Shown here piece after piece: positions 54,957 through 63,940 of a stretch of DNA of 64,000 bases. Each line of letters opens with the position of its first letter. Within the stretch, counting starts at the first letter, position 1. The DNA comes from Candidatus Binatia bacterium. GTDB taxonomy: Bacteria > Desulfobacterota > Binatia > UBA12015. Where the stretch lies: positions 98,282 through 162,281 of the forward strand of contig JAQWRY010000072.1 in NCBI GenBank assembly GCA_029243485.1, written 5' to 3'. The position numbers were made by a program, and so were the translations under genes. A model generated the notes under the pieces. The model did not search any database and was not told the DNA's origin. It saw nothing but the letters and a program-made list of their open reading frames with translations.

Positions 54957-56278
54957 CTCGACGCCGTGCAGTACCCCGGGAACGACGCGGGTAGCCCGCC
55001 TTCGTAGGGTGATGGAACCGTTCCGAACGGATGGTCGAGGAGGAAGGGCAGCGTCCGCTGTCGGATCGCTGTCGGGACGGAGTGTCCGTTTCCGTGGCGG
55101 CACATGATCGCGAAGTGCCCTTCGCTCACGATCAGGTCGTAGTAGTCTTCCATCAACTCGTCGAAGGGGATGAAGACGAAGTCGCCCGGACCACCGTGGG
55201 AGAGAAGCGACGGGACGAGGTTGGTCGGGTCCTGATCGTTCCCGGGGAAACCACCGGACCAGCCGACGATGCTCGCGATGTATCCCGACCGCTCGAATCC
55301 CATGAGCGTCGTCTGAAGCCCGCCCGCGCTGAAGCCTATGGAGTGGATCTGGAACGGGTCGATGCCGACCTGCTGCATCGCGCACGCGACGATCTCGTCG
55401 GTCACGGGGAAGTCGGCGTGGCCGAACTCCGTCAGCCCTCCGTGGCCAAACGGAGCTGCGACCATCCCTCCCATGTCGAGGATCTGCTGCAGCATGTTGT
55501 CGGGGCCGAGAAGGTGGGATATGGCGCCGTTCGGGTTGCTGCCTAGACTGTGCCAGGCGAACACGAGCGGTCCGTTTCGGAGAGCGGCGTCGGGCGAGAC
55601 GCGGATGCGTACGGCATTTCCGAGGAAGTTGATGGTGCCGTCGGTGATGGTCGGGCACGGCTCGGTGCTGGTCGGAAGCGCCGGGCCGTCGATGATCCCC
55701 AACCCGAAGTCCGTGCAATCCTCGATGTCGTTGGCGGAGGCCTTCTTGGCGATGAACTTTCCGGCGTAGTCCTTTTTTACGTCCGTCGCGTTGAACCGGG
55801 CGCAGTAGCGCGTGTCGCCCATGGTGATTCGGATCGTCACGAAGCCGTTCCGGCCGGAGAGCGGTAGCGGGACCTCGCGGGCGACGAGCATGATCTTCTT
55901 GCCGTCCCGAAGGAGCAGGACCTTGGCTCCGGACACGACGTTGGGTGCTCCGCCGTTCACGAACTTGTAGTCGGGCCCGGTGTCTTTCCAGATCGCTGGA
56001 GCGGCGGTGGCCGCGCCGGGAATCGTAATCACGGTCGAGGCCCCGTCGAGGTTCGAGAAGAGGTCGATCGTGACGCCCGAGATCGTGGGATCATCCGCGT
56101 CGAGCGAGGCCGGCGTCACGATAGCCGGATCGGTCGAGACGAACACCAGCTTTTCCTTGCCCGAGCTCGTCCGGCTGAGAACGATCTTGGTGCCCTCAAT
56201 CGGCTGATCGGCCGCGATGGCCTCGACGCTGCCGGCGAGCAGCAAGGTGAGACTGAGGAGCGTCGTGAACTTGCGCAT
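54953..56278 (-). CDS. Secreted alpha/beta hydrolase, PHB depolymerase-like
   Basis: A 441-residue exported protein. Signal peptide TTLLSLTLLLAGSVEAIAA; residues about 25-190 form a beta-rich domain of unknown family repeating IPGAATAAPAIW/VLLLRDGKKIMLVAREVPLP motifs; the C-terminal half is an esterase: oxyanion PLVFAWHSLGSNPNGA, nucleophile IHSIGFSAGGLQTTLMGF, GWSGGFPGN, and His in MCRHGNGHSVP. It resembles LpqC/PHB-depolymerase-type secreted hydrolases. Its stop overlaps the tail of the bufB remnant. Confidence 0.8.
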   Translation of the reverse strand: MRKFTTLLSLTLLLAGSVEAIAADQPIEGTKIVLSRTSSGKEKLVFVSTDPAIVTPASLDADDPTISGVTIDLFSNLDGASTVITIPGAATAAPAIWKDTGPDYKFVNGGAPNVVSGAKVLLLRDGKKIMLVAREVPLPLSGRNGFVTIRITMGDTRYCARFNATDVKKDYAGKFIAKKASANDIEDCTDFGLGIIDGPALPTSTEPCPTITDGTINFLGNAVRIRVSPDAALRNGPLVFAWHSLGSNPNGAISHLLGPDNMLQQILDMGGMVAAPFGHGGLTEFGHADFPVTDEIVACAMQQVGIDPFQIHSIGFSAGGLQTTLMGFERSGYIASIVGWSGGFPGNDQDPTNLVPSLLSHGGPGDFVFIPFDELMEDYYDLIVSEGHFAIMCRHGNGHSVPTAIRQRTLPFLLDHPFGTVPSPYEGGLPASFPGYCTASS

Positions 56279-56398
56279 CGATGGTCCTTTCGAGGGTGGG
56301 CCTCGTTGGTGAAGACATTTTGTGTGCCGCAGGAAATACGAAGCGGGGCGCCTGTCGTTCAGGCGAAGTTCGCCCGAACGGGGGGCTCCGGGCTGCGA

Positions 56399-57649
56399 TC
56401 AGCCCAGGGCGCGGAACCGGATGGGGAGCTTCTCGTAGCCGCCGAAGACGTTCAGATACCAGGAGGCATTGAAGCGCGCAATTTCACCGGCCCGCTCGAA
56501 ATCGGTCATTCGGTTCAGGATCTCACTGAAGATGACGTCCATCTCCATTTTGGCGAGGTTGGCGCCGAGACAGTAGTGGGCGCCCCCACCTCCGAAGGCG
56601 AAATGGTCGTTCGGCCACCGCGTGATGTCGAAGCGGAACGGGTCGGCGAACACCTCTTCGTCGCGGTTGCCCGAGCAATACCACAGCGACACTTTCTGTC
56701 CCGCCTCGATTCGTTGTCCGCGCACCTCTACGTCGTGCGTCGCGGTGCGGCGGAAGTAGTTCACGGGGCTCGTGTACCGGAGGATCTCCTCGATGGCCTT
56801 GGGCATGAGGGTGCGGTCGCGCAGCAGCAACTCGAGTTGGTCGGGGTTGTCCATGAACGCGAGAAGACCGCCGGTGATCGAGTTCCTAGTCGTTTCGCTG
56901 CCGCCGGTGGCGATGAGTTGGAAGAATGACGCGATCTCGAAGTCGTTCAGGCGCTCCGGTGTTCCGTCTTCGCCCGGGATCTCGGCGGCCACGACGCGCG
57001 AGAAGACGTCGTCGGTGGGGTTCGCCTTCTTCTCGTTTCCGAGCGCATTTGCGTACGCGTACATGTCGACGAGCGCCCTCATGCGGTCGTCGCCGTCGGT
57101 GTCGTCGAGAGCCTTGTTCGTCCAGGTGAAAACCTGGCGACGGTCGGCCTCGGGAACACCCAGAATTTCGGCGATCACTTGCAGCGGAACTTCGGCGGCG
57201 ATCTCGCTCACAAACTCGCACTGGGACTCGTCGCGGGCGAGGACGTCGTCGACGAGCCGGACGGTGAGTTCGCGCGTGTATTCTTCGAGGCGACGGACGC
57301 CCCTCGGCGAGAAGCCGACGTTCACGAGTTGACGCATCCGCTGCTGCTTGGGCGGATCGGTCATGATCATGACGGACCCGAGCATCTGGTCGACGTCCTT
57401 CAGCATGATGCCGCCACCCGTTCGGCCGGGGCCGCTTTCCGCGGAGAACGTGCGATGGTCTCGATTGGCCTTCTGGATGTCGTCGTACTTCGAGAAGACC
57501 CAGAAGCCTTCGCCATCGAGGTCCGGGCAGTCCGGAACGGGTGGGTGGAACCATACCGGTGCCTCTTCCCGCAGGAAGGTGAACCAGTGGTCCGGCATGT
57601 CGCCACCGAAGCTCGCGAGCTTCGTGAGGTTGATGTCTTCGATCTGCAT
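56399..57649 (-). CDS. Cytochrome P450, CYP125/CYP124-like
   Basis: A 416-residue cytoplasmic monooxygenase. I helix FFQLIATGGSETTRNSITGG (family consensus AGxET/DT), K helix ExxR in AIEEILRYTSPVNYFRRTAT, heme loop FAFGGGGAHYCLGANLAKME with the Cys ligand. N-terminal IEDINLTKLASFGGDMPDHW resembles steroid C26/C27-hydroxylating bacterial P450s. ATG 57649 gives the normal length. With the acyl-CoA synthetase on the same strand it could start side-chain oxidation of a sterol or terpene. Substrate not shown. Confidence 0.88.
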   Translation of the reverse strand: MQIEDINLTKLASFGGDMPDHWFTFLREEAPVWFHPPVPDCPDLDGEGFWVFSKYDDIQKANRDHRTFSAESGPGRTGGGIMLKDVDQMLGSVMIMTDPPKQQRMRQLVNVGFSPRGVRRLEEYTRELTVRLVDDVLARDESQCEFVSEIAAEVPLQVIAEILGVPEADRRQVFTWTNKALDDTDGDDRMRALVDMYAYANALGNEKKANPTDDVFSRVVAAEIPGEDGTPERLNDFEIASFFQLIATGGSETTRNSITGGLLAFMDNPDQLELLLRDRTLMPKAIEEILRYTSPVNYFRRTATHDVEVRGQRIEAGQKVSLWYCSGNRDEEVFADPFRFDITRWPNDHFAFGGGGAHYCLGANLAKMEMDVIFSEILNRMTDFERAGEIARFNASWYLNVFGGYEKLPIRFRALG

Positions 57650-57786
57650 CGGCTCCGCCTCTCTCGAGGGCAGACTACGCCGCAAGGCGGGTCGGAACCA
57701 ATGCGCCGTGCTTCGCGCGCTGTCCGATCGGTCGGCGCGTAGAGCCGCCCGTCGAAACGTGCGTCCTCGCCGATGAACTAGGAGCG

Positions 57787-58067
57787 TCAGCCTTCGACGT
57801 TGACCGTGATGGAATCCGAACCGTTCACCTGGACGTCGCGACTGACTTTCACCGCGCCTCCGTCCTTGTTCGCGGCGATGCTGCCGTCAATCGTGCTCTC
57901 GGCCGTGATCTTGAGCTTCTCTTCGGCGAGCACCACGTAGGCGCCCCCCATCCGGGTTGGGCGAACGCTGCCGTCGGAACGGTGAGGAGTGCGCTCTCGG
58001 CAAGGGCGCAGGCGAGCAGGAGCCGGTTAGTCGAGGTCGAACAGGTGTCCGAAGAACAGGCTCGCAT
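57787..58067 (-). pseudogene. Frameshifted small secreted protein
   Basis: Two frames form one plausible gene. From ATG 58067: a basic start and signal peptide (NRLLLACALAESALLTVPTA then AFAQPGWG). About position 57955 sense moves to the other frame, which reads LAEEKLKITAESTIDGSIAA, NKDGGAVKVSRDVQVNGSDS, ITVNVEG and stops at 57787. A stand-alone 54-residue reading from ATG 57951 lacks a signal. I judge it a broken gene of about 90 codons, of unknown family, lying between the P450 and acyl-CoA synthetase genes. Confidence 0.45.
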
Positions 58068-58127
58068 GCAGCGTTCTGCGTCGGCAAAGTGCGGCTGGAT
58101 CGCTCATCCTCTGAGATACGGTCGAGC

Positions 58128-59927
58128 TCAGAGTTTTCGGATTCCGCCCGTGATTTCGGCGTACAGCGGGCCCTGGAGCGGCACGAAGGTTCCCGCCGAA
58201 TCGTCCCGGAACCAGAGCGGGTCGTTCCGGACGGCCTGTGGGTCGAAGCCCTCGCTTTGCAGTCCCGTCTTCCGGGTCTTGAAGTTGCCGGTCGCGTCGA
58301 CCCGTTCGGCGACGCGGACGAACAAGGGACGCGCATACCCCGGCAGGGTCCGCGTCGCGTACGCGTAGAACGCCTGCGGATCGAAGGCCGCGCCATCCTG
58401 GACGACGACGAGCGCCATCCCGGCCCGGCCGTCGGCTCCGGGGACCTGCACGCCGTAGACCGCCGACTCGTGAACGCCCGGCGCTTGGTTCAGCAGGTGC
58501 TCGACCTCGAGTGTGGCGACGTTCTCTCCCTTCCAGCGGAACGTGTCTCCGATGCGGTCGACGAAATAGTAGTACGATTCGTAGTCTCGGCGGAGCAGGT
58601 CGCCGGTTCGAAGGAAGACGTCGCCGTCCTCGAAGCAGTTCCGGAGAAGCTTCTTTTCGTTGTCGCTCGCGTTTGCGTATCCGTCGAATGCCATCACGCT
58701 CGTCGCGTCGATCTTGCCGAGCAGTTCGCCGGTCTCTCCGACGCGACACTCGATCAAAAAACCGGCGTCGTCTCGCGCGAGCTCGCCGCGGTCGTGGTCG
58801 TAGCGCCCGAGCCTCAGCAGGTGGTGGGTGAACGGCTGGGCGCGGCCGCAGGAACCGACACGGCCGCGTCGGTTCTGGAGGCTGATGTTCCCTTCACTCT
58901 GTCCATACGAGTCGATGATTCGAGGAATGCCGAAGCGCTCCTGGAACTCGGTCCAGATGTCGGGGCGGAGGCCGGAGCCCGTGGCGACTCGAATCCGGTG
59001 TGCGCGGTCGTCGGCACTCGGCGGAGTGCGCAGAAGGTAGCGGCAGAGTTCCCCGACGTAGCAGAAGACCGTCGCGTGGTGGCGCTGAACGTCGGAGAGG
59101 AACTCGCTCGCGCTGAACCTTCTGCGCGATGCGAAGCAAGCTCCCTTGTGGAAGGCCGGGGCGAAACCGACGAAGTTCGCGTACCCGTGGTAGAGCGGCG
59201 TTGGCGCGTATGCGCAGTCGTCCTCGGTCTCGCCGAGCATGATCGCAAGGGAATGTCCGCCGGCCGTGAAGCGGAGGTGGCGCACGATCGCCGGTTTCGG
59301 GAAGCCTGTCGTGCCGGACGTGTAGACGTAGAGGAAGACGTCGCCGATCGTCACGTCCGGGATGTCGGGCTCACCATCCGATGCACTCGCGAGGCCTTCC
59401 GGCAGAGATCGCAGCGCGACATGCGTCGCTCCACTGCGGTCGTCGCCGTACACGGTAAAATCCGCGAGCCGATCGAGAACCGGTACGACCGACTCCGTGC
59501 ATCGCTCGTCGAGGACGGCGACTCGAGCTCCCGAAGCCTGGTGGACGTGCTGGAGAGCTTCCCCTTCGAGATGCGTGTTGATCAGTGCGCCAACGGCTCC
59601 GAGTTTCGCGCAGGCGCCCTGCGCCATGAGCATGGCGGGAGAATTCTCCATCATCACGTTTACGACGTCGCCGCGCTCGACTCCGTGCTTACGCAGCAGG
59701 TTCGTGTAGCGGTTCACGCCCGCGTTGTAGGCGCCGAACGACACCTCTTCGTCCTCAAAGCGCAGCGCGATTCGGTCGGGGATCTTCTCGGCTTGGTCTC
59801 GGCACACGAACCCCATCGTCCGGAAGGCGCCGGCGCCGGCGCCCATGAGGGAGTCCCTAATCGCGCGGAACGTCGGTAGCTCGATCAGGTCTTCGATGAG
59901 CGTGGCGGTGCCGCCATCCAGATCCAT
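58128..59927 (-). CDS. Acyl-CoA synthetase, FATP/very-long-chain type
   Basis: A 599-residue AMP-forming ligase. Acyl-adenylate motif VFLYVYTSGTTGFPKPAIVR, A5 region RIIDSYGQSEGNISLQNRRG, A7 VFLRTGDLLRRDYESYYYFV, hinge DRIGDTFRWKGENVATLEVE and C-terminal lysine region ATGNFKTRKTGLQSEGFDPQ. The FRWKGENVAT form is that of the SLC27/FadD6 group acting on long-chain or steroid acids such as cholate. It fits activation of a P450-oxidised side chain. Confidence 0.9.
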   Translation of the reverse strand: MDLDGGTATLIEDLIELPTFRAIRDSLMGAGAGAFRTMGFVCRDQAEKIPDRIALRFEDEEVSFGAYNAGVNRYTNLLRKHGVERGDVVNVMMENSPAMLMAQGACAKLGAVGALINTHLEGEALQHVHQASGARVAVLDERCTESVVPVLDRLADFTVYGDDRSGATHVALRSLPEGLASASDGEPDIPDVTIGDVFLYVYTSGTTGFPKPAIVRHLRFTAGGHSLAIMLGETEDDCAYAPTPLYHGYANFVGFAPAFHKGACFASRRRFSASEFLSDVQRHHATVFCYVGELCRYLLRTPPSADDRAHRIRVATGSGLRPDIWTEFQERFGIPRIIDSYGQSEGNISLQNRRGRVGSCGRAQPFTHHLLRLGRYDHDRGELARDDAGFLIECRVGETGELLGKIDATSVMAFDGYANASDNEKKLLRNCFEDGDVFLRTGDLLRRDYESYYYFVDRIGDTFRWKGENVATLEVEHLLNQAPGVHESAVYGVQVPGADGRAGMALVVVQDGAAFDPQAFYAYATRTLPGYARPLFVRVAERVDATGNFKTRKTGLQSEGFDPQAVRNDPLWFRDDSAGTFVPLQGPLYAEITGGIRKL

Positions 59928-59975
59928 GCGCTTCGAGGATTAGCAGGGACATTCCAAAAAAGGGATAGTAGGCCC

Positions 59976-61337
59976 ATGGCGCGTTACGATTACGATCTCT
60001 TCACCATCGGGGCCGGCTCAGGCGGCGTGCGGGCGAGCCGCGTTTCGGCCTCCTACGGGGCCCGGGTGGCCGTCGCCGAGGAGCGGCAGCTCGGCGGGAC
60101 CTGCGTGAACGTGGGCTGCATCCCGAAGAAGCTCATGGTCTACGCCTCGCACTACAGCGAGGACTTCGAGGATGCGGCCTCCTACGGGTGGACGGTCGGG
60201 CCGCGGAGCTTCGATTGGGCAACGCTCATCGCGAACAAGGACCGCGAGATCGAACGGCTGAATGGGATATATCGGCGGATTCTCGACCAGCACGGGGTCG
60301 AGATCATCGAGGGGCGCGCGGTCGTCGTGGATCCCCACACCGTGGAGATCGGTGGACGACGGATTACAGCCGAGCACATCCTCGTTGCCACGGGCGGGTG
60401 GCCGCGGATGCCCGAAGGGAAGGGGGCCGAGCTCGCGATCAGTTCGAACGAGATCTTCCATCTCGAGCGCCGGCCGGAGCGGCTCCTGGTCGTCGGTGGG
60501 GGATACATCGCCGTTGAGTTCGCCGGGATCCTGCATGGGATGGGCTCCGCCGTGACGCAGGTGTACCGCGGGCCGCTGTTCCTGCGTGGGTTCGACGACG
60601 ATTGCCGCGTCACACTCGCCGAGGAGATGCGAAAGAAGGAGATCGATCTGCGATTCGACACGAACCTCTCTTCAATCGAGAAGGTCGCAGGCGGGCTCGT
60701 TGTGACTCTCGACGATGGGAGCCGCCTGGAGGTCGACCAGGTTCTCTGTGCGATCGGGCGCGTGCCTCTCTCGAACGATCTGGGGTTGGAGGAGGCGGGC
60801 GTGAAGTTGGGCAAGGGCGGAGCGATCGTCGTCGACGAGTACGGTGCCTCTTCGGTGCCGAGCATTCACGCGATCGGCGACGTCACCGATCGCATCAACC
60901 TCACGCCCGTCGCGATCCACGAGGGCATGTGCCTCGCCGCGACGTTGTTCGACGGCCGTCCCACGTCCCCGACTCATGACGACGTGGCGTCGGCGGTGTT
61001 CAGTCAGCCGAATATCGGCAGCGTTGGTCTGACCGAGGCGCAGGCACGCGAGACCTACGGCGAGATCGACGTGTACCGCTCGAAGTTTCGGGCGCTGAAG
61101 CACACCCTGACCGGTCGAGACGAGCAGACGATGATGAAGCTCCTCGTCGATCGCGCGTCGGACCGGGTGGTTGGCGTGCACATGGTCGGACCGGATGCGG
61201 GCGAGATCATTCAGGGCATCGGGATCGCCGTCACGTGTCGCGCGACGAAGGCGCAGTTCGACGCGACGATCGGGATCCACCCGACCGCGGCCGAGGAGTT
61301 CGTGACGATGCGCGAACCGGTCGCCCGGGACGATTGA
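59976..61337 (+). CDS. gor: Glutathione-disulfide reductase
   Basis: A 453-residue FAD/NADPH disulfide reductase. FAD site DYDLFTIGAGSGGVRASRVS, redox pair LGGTCVNVGCIPKKLMVYAS, NADPH fold LLVVGGGYIAVEFAGILHGM, second FAD motif SIHAIGDVTDRINLTPVAIH, and C-terminal catalytic His-Glu in FDATIGIHPTAAEEFVTM. The CVNVGCIPKK active site and length are those of glutathione reductase rather than mycothione or trypanothione types. Followed 7 bp later by the DUF1353 gene. Confidence 0.92.
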   Translation: MARYDYDLFTIGAGSGGVRASRVSASYGARVAVAEERQLGGTCVNVGCIPKKLMVYASHYSEDFEDAASYGWTVGPRSFDWATLIANKDREIERLNGIYRRILDQHGVEIIEGRAVVVDPHTVEIGGRRITAEHILVATGGWPRMPEGKGAELAISSNEIFHLERRPERLLVVGGGYIAVEFAGILHGMGSAVTQVYRGPLFLRGFDDDCRVTLAEEMRKKEIDLRFDTNLSSIEKVAGGLVVTLDDGSRLEVDQVLCAIGRVPLSNDLGLEEAGVKLGKGGAIVVDEYGASSVPSIHAIGDVTDRINLTPVAIHEGMCLAATLFDGRPTSPTHDDVASAVFSQPNIGSVGLTEAQARETYGEIDVYRSKFRALKHTLTGRDEQTMMKLLVDRASDRVVGVHMVGPDAGEIIQGIGIAVTCRATKAQFDATIGIHPTAAEEFVTMREPVARDD

Positions 61338-61344
61338 GGCACGC

Positions 61345-62100
61345 ATGGCCGGACGGTTCACGAGCACCGACGGTACCGCATCCGCGCGGGTCGTGATCGA
61401 GCAGCGGGCGGACAGTGGATTCGTTCTGCGCGAGGGCTTTCGCTACCGGGATGAGGGCGCCGATCTCGACCTCACGGTTCTGCCGGCCGACCTGCCGGTG
61501 ACCGATCTCGCCTCGGTGCCGTGGTTCCTGCGTTGGTTTGTTCCGGCCTATGGTCGCCACTCGCTCGCGGCGTTGTTGCACGACCACCTGATCGAGAATG
61601 GGGCGAGACTCGTCCCCCCGGTCTCCCGCGTTCGCGCCGATGAGATCTTCCTCGCGGCGCTCGGGGATCTCCGGGTGCCCCTCGTCCGTCGGCATCTGAT
61701 GTGGGCGGCTGTGAACCTGAAGACTCGCCTGAACCGCGGCGGACTCGCGCGCTTTGGAATGCAGGCGTGGATCGTCGCGTCCCTACTCGGCACCGCAACC
61801 CTGCTCGGCGCCATCGTGGCGCGCGAGCCCCTCCTCACGATCGGCGCCGTCATCGCCCCGATCGCCGGCGCCCTCATGTGGTGGCCCCAGTTCCGAATCG
61901 GCCTCGTCGCCGGCTACGGCGCCGCCCTCCTGGGCCCCCCCGCCATCACCATCTCGATCGCCTACGCCACCTACGCTCTCACAGAACGCGCAGTGGGACG
62001 GGGACGTTGGTTAGTCTCGCCCTTTTTGTTTAGTCGTCGGCCGGCCGGCGCGTCGCCACCAGGAAACCTCGCGACGACTAAACAAAAAGGGCGAGACTAA
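61345..62100 (+). CDS. DUF1353 protein with C-terminus encoded by an inverted repeat
   Basis: A 251-residue protein. Residues about 20-105 are DUF1353 (FRYRDEGADLDLTVLPADLP, VTDLASVPWFLRWFVPAYGR, HSLAALLHDHLIENGAR), a small fold with a putative metal or peptidase-like D-x-A-S-x-P and H-D motif. Two or three helices follow. The last 34 residues (from GRWLVSPFLFSRRP on) are translated from the inverted-repeat element, including spacer and right arm, and the stop TAA lies in the arm. The native end is therefore replaced. Confidence 0.75.
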   Translation: MAGRFTSTDGTASARVVIEQRADSGFVLREGFRYRDEGADLDLTVLPADLPVTDLASVPWFLRWFVPAYGRHSLAALLHDHLIENGARLVPPVSRVRADEIFLAALGDLRVPLVRRHLMWAAVNLKTRLNRGGLARFGMQAWIVASLLGTATLLGAIVAREPLLTIGAVIAPIAGALMWWPQFRIGLVAGYGAALLGPPAITISIAYATYALTERAVGRGRWLVSPFLFSRRPAGASPPGNLATTKQKGRD

Positions 62101-62111
62101 CCAACGTCCCC
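62000..62111. repeat. Dispersed inverted-repeat element, copy 2 (40-bp perfect arms)
   Basis: Arms 62000-62039 and 62072-62111, spacer of 32 bases. The outer 35 bases of each arm are identical to copy 1; the two copies differ at the inner arm ends and in the spacer. It sits at the 3' end of the DUF1353 gene, convergent with the lipoprotein gene whose stop is 9 bases beyond it. Confidence 0.9.
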
Positions 62112-62119
62112 TCCCTCTC

Positions 62120-63862
62120 TCACTCCACGGTGGAGGCGGTGCCGCCTAGCATGACGAACATTTCGTCGTCGGTGGTGAGGCCGCCAGTGATCTGGCAGGC
62201 GTCGCAGAGGCCGTCGCCGTCGCCGGGTTCGGTGTCGCAGGTGACGTGGTCCGTCGTGCCGGCGCAGGGTGCGCCGATGCGGCCCTCGGCGCAGGCGACC
62301 GGGGTGCAGCTGCTTCGTGCCGGTTTGCGGGAAAGGCGCGTCACGGTGTCGACGTTGGGCGAGCCGTCGTCGTTCACGCCGTTGTTGTATGTGGCGCAGT
62401 AGGTGACCGTGCGTCCTGCGGGGTCGTCCGCGGTGTACTGGAGCGGCGGATCGTAGCTCTTGAAGAGCGGGTCGTCGTAAAAGGGGCTCTCGTAGATCAC
62501 GTCGCCGTCCGGATTCTCGATCCAGAAGAACTCGCCTCGTTTGTGGGTGTGCGACGCGAGGTAGAGGATCTGTTCGTCTGGTTCGAACGTGCGGGTCGAA
62601 CAGACGGTCTTCTTTGTGAAGGGTTCCGTACCCGCACCCGCGCTGATCGCGAAGAAGTGATTGAAGTGGGTCATCTGGAACTGCAGGTCGTCGGTGAAAT
62701 AGAAGTTGCGCCACACTCGATGCAGCGTGTCCTTCGTCGTGAGGTTGAAGGCGTGCGAGTTCCAGTACACGAGGCCGCGGACCGGGAGCTTTGTGAAGAA
62801 GCCCTTGGTTTTGATCTCTGGGATCAGATACGTCTCGTCGAAGTTGATGCCGCCGTTGGGGCGTCCCTCGGCGGGCCCGAATCCGCCGCACGTGACCGAG
62901 TCGAAGATATGCGTGCGGCAGAGCGAGTCGGGGCAATCGCTCGGTTGGAGCGGGTCGCAGACCTCCTCGGCGCGTCCCCCGTCGGCGCAGACCCAGCCGC
63001 CGTAGGAGAGATCGTGGATCAGGTCGAGGTCGACCGAGGGCTTCATCACGATGATGTGGTGGGTGTTCGGATCCTCACGCTTTTCTTCGCGCTGCGCGTA
63101 GTAGAAGTCGCCGGTCTCATCGAGGTACCGCGTCGGAATCTGGTCGGAGAAATCGAAGTAGGAAGCGAAGCAGATCTCGACCTCGCCGCCGGCCGCGATG
63201 GGATGGGGCGGCATCACGAGTTGAACGCCTTCATCCGCCGCTGGAATGGGGAGCGGGGCGACCTCGACGGGGTCGGCTTCGGGAAGGCAGGCGCCGAGAA
63301 GGTCGCCGACGTACCCGGAGCCACGCCCGGCATTTCCGGTCACCGCGCCAGTGGCCGGTGCACCGGCCTCGATCCAGATGCGCATGGCCTCGAGTTGATC
63401 CTCTGTGAGGCCGTTCCCTGAGAGAGGCATGGGGCTGCCGACGATCTCTTGCCCGGCGAGTTGCTGCGGGTCGGTCGCGGCCGCCAACTTGAGGAAGAGG
63501 TAGCTCTTCAGCGGTTGCTTCGGCACGATTCGCGCGAGGCGGCTGCCGACCGACGGGGCGTCGATCAGGTTCTCGATCGCTACGTCGGCCCGGAGGTCGA
63601 GCCCGCCCGCGCCGCTGTTCCCGTGACACGCCTCCGCCGTGCAGCCCTTCCGCTCGAACACGAGCTCCTGGATGGCGCCGTAGGTGCTGTCGAACTCTTC
63701 GCAATCGCTCGGGTTGGGAGCCGGTGGCTCCGGATCGGGGTACGGGGGCGGCTCGCCCGGAACCGGTGCGGTCGACGTACTGGGGCCGGTCGCGTCGCTT
63801 CCACATCCGACGACGAACAGTGCGACCAAGGCGGTGGCGACTAAGGGTATCCGGCTGTGCAT
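62120..63862 (-). CDS. Lipoprotein with cytochrome c-like site and copper type II monooxygenase-like domains
   Basis: A 580-residue predicted outer lipoprotein. Lipobox FVVGC20, proline-rich linker 33-51, then a small cytochrome c-like domain with C74-T-A-E-A-C79-H80 (a CX4CH haem site) and SPMPLSGNGLTEDQLEAMRI as in planctomycete-type cytochromes. From about 215 it resembles copper type II ascorbate-dependent monooxygenase (PHM/DBM): H268-H269 in NTHHIIVMK, H370 in VYWNSHAFNL, H438-x-H440 in LASHTHKRGEFFW. The end carries Cys-rich repeats (CAEGRIGAPCAGTTDHVTC). It could oxidise a C-H bond with copper. Substrate and redox partner unknown. Confidence 0.8.
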   Translation of the reverse strand: MHSRIPLVATALVALFVVGCGSDATGPSTSTAPVPGEPPPYPDPEPPAPNPSDCEEFDSTYGAIQELVFERKGCTAEACHGNSGAGGLDLRADVAIENLIDAPSVGSRLARIVPKQPLKSYLFLKLAAATDPQQLAGQEIVGSPMPLSGNGLTEDQLEAMRIWIEAGAPATGAVTGNAGRGSGYVGDLLGACLPEADPVEVAPLPIPAADEGVQLVMPPHPIAAGGEVEICFASYFDFSDQIPTRYLDETGDFYYAQREEKREDPNTHHIIVMKPSVDLDLIHDLSYGGWVCADGGRAEEVCDPLQPSDCPDSLCRTHIFDSVTCGGFGPAEGRPNGGINFDETYLIPEIKTKGFFTKLPVRGLVYWNSHAFNLTTKDTLHRVWRNFYFTDDLQFQMTHFNHFFAISAGAGTEPFTKKTVCSTRTFEPDEQILYLASHTHKRGEFFWIENPDGDVIYESPFYDDPLFKSYDPPLQYTADDPAGRTVTYCATYNNGVNDDGSPNVDTVTRLSRKPARSSCTPVACAEGRIGAPCAGTTDHVTCDTEPGDGDGLCDACQITGGLTTDDEMFVMLGGTASTVE

Positions 63863-63940
63863 CTACGTTCTCCCCACGTTCAACGTTACCTACTAAGGTA
63901 AAGGGCCTAGCTTATCTGGCAGCGCCGGGGGAAGCCCGGA

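Noticed and set aside
57957..59879. A 640-codon plus-strand frame opposite the acyl-CoA synthetase
   Set aside because: Glu/Arg/Val-rich antisense shadow; the minus frame has all acyl-CoA synthetase motifs.
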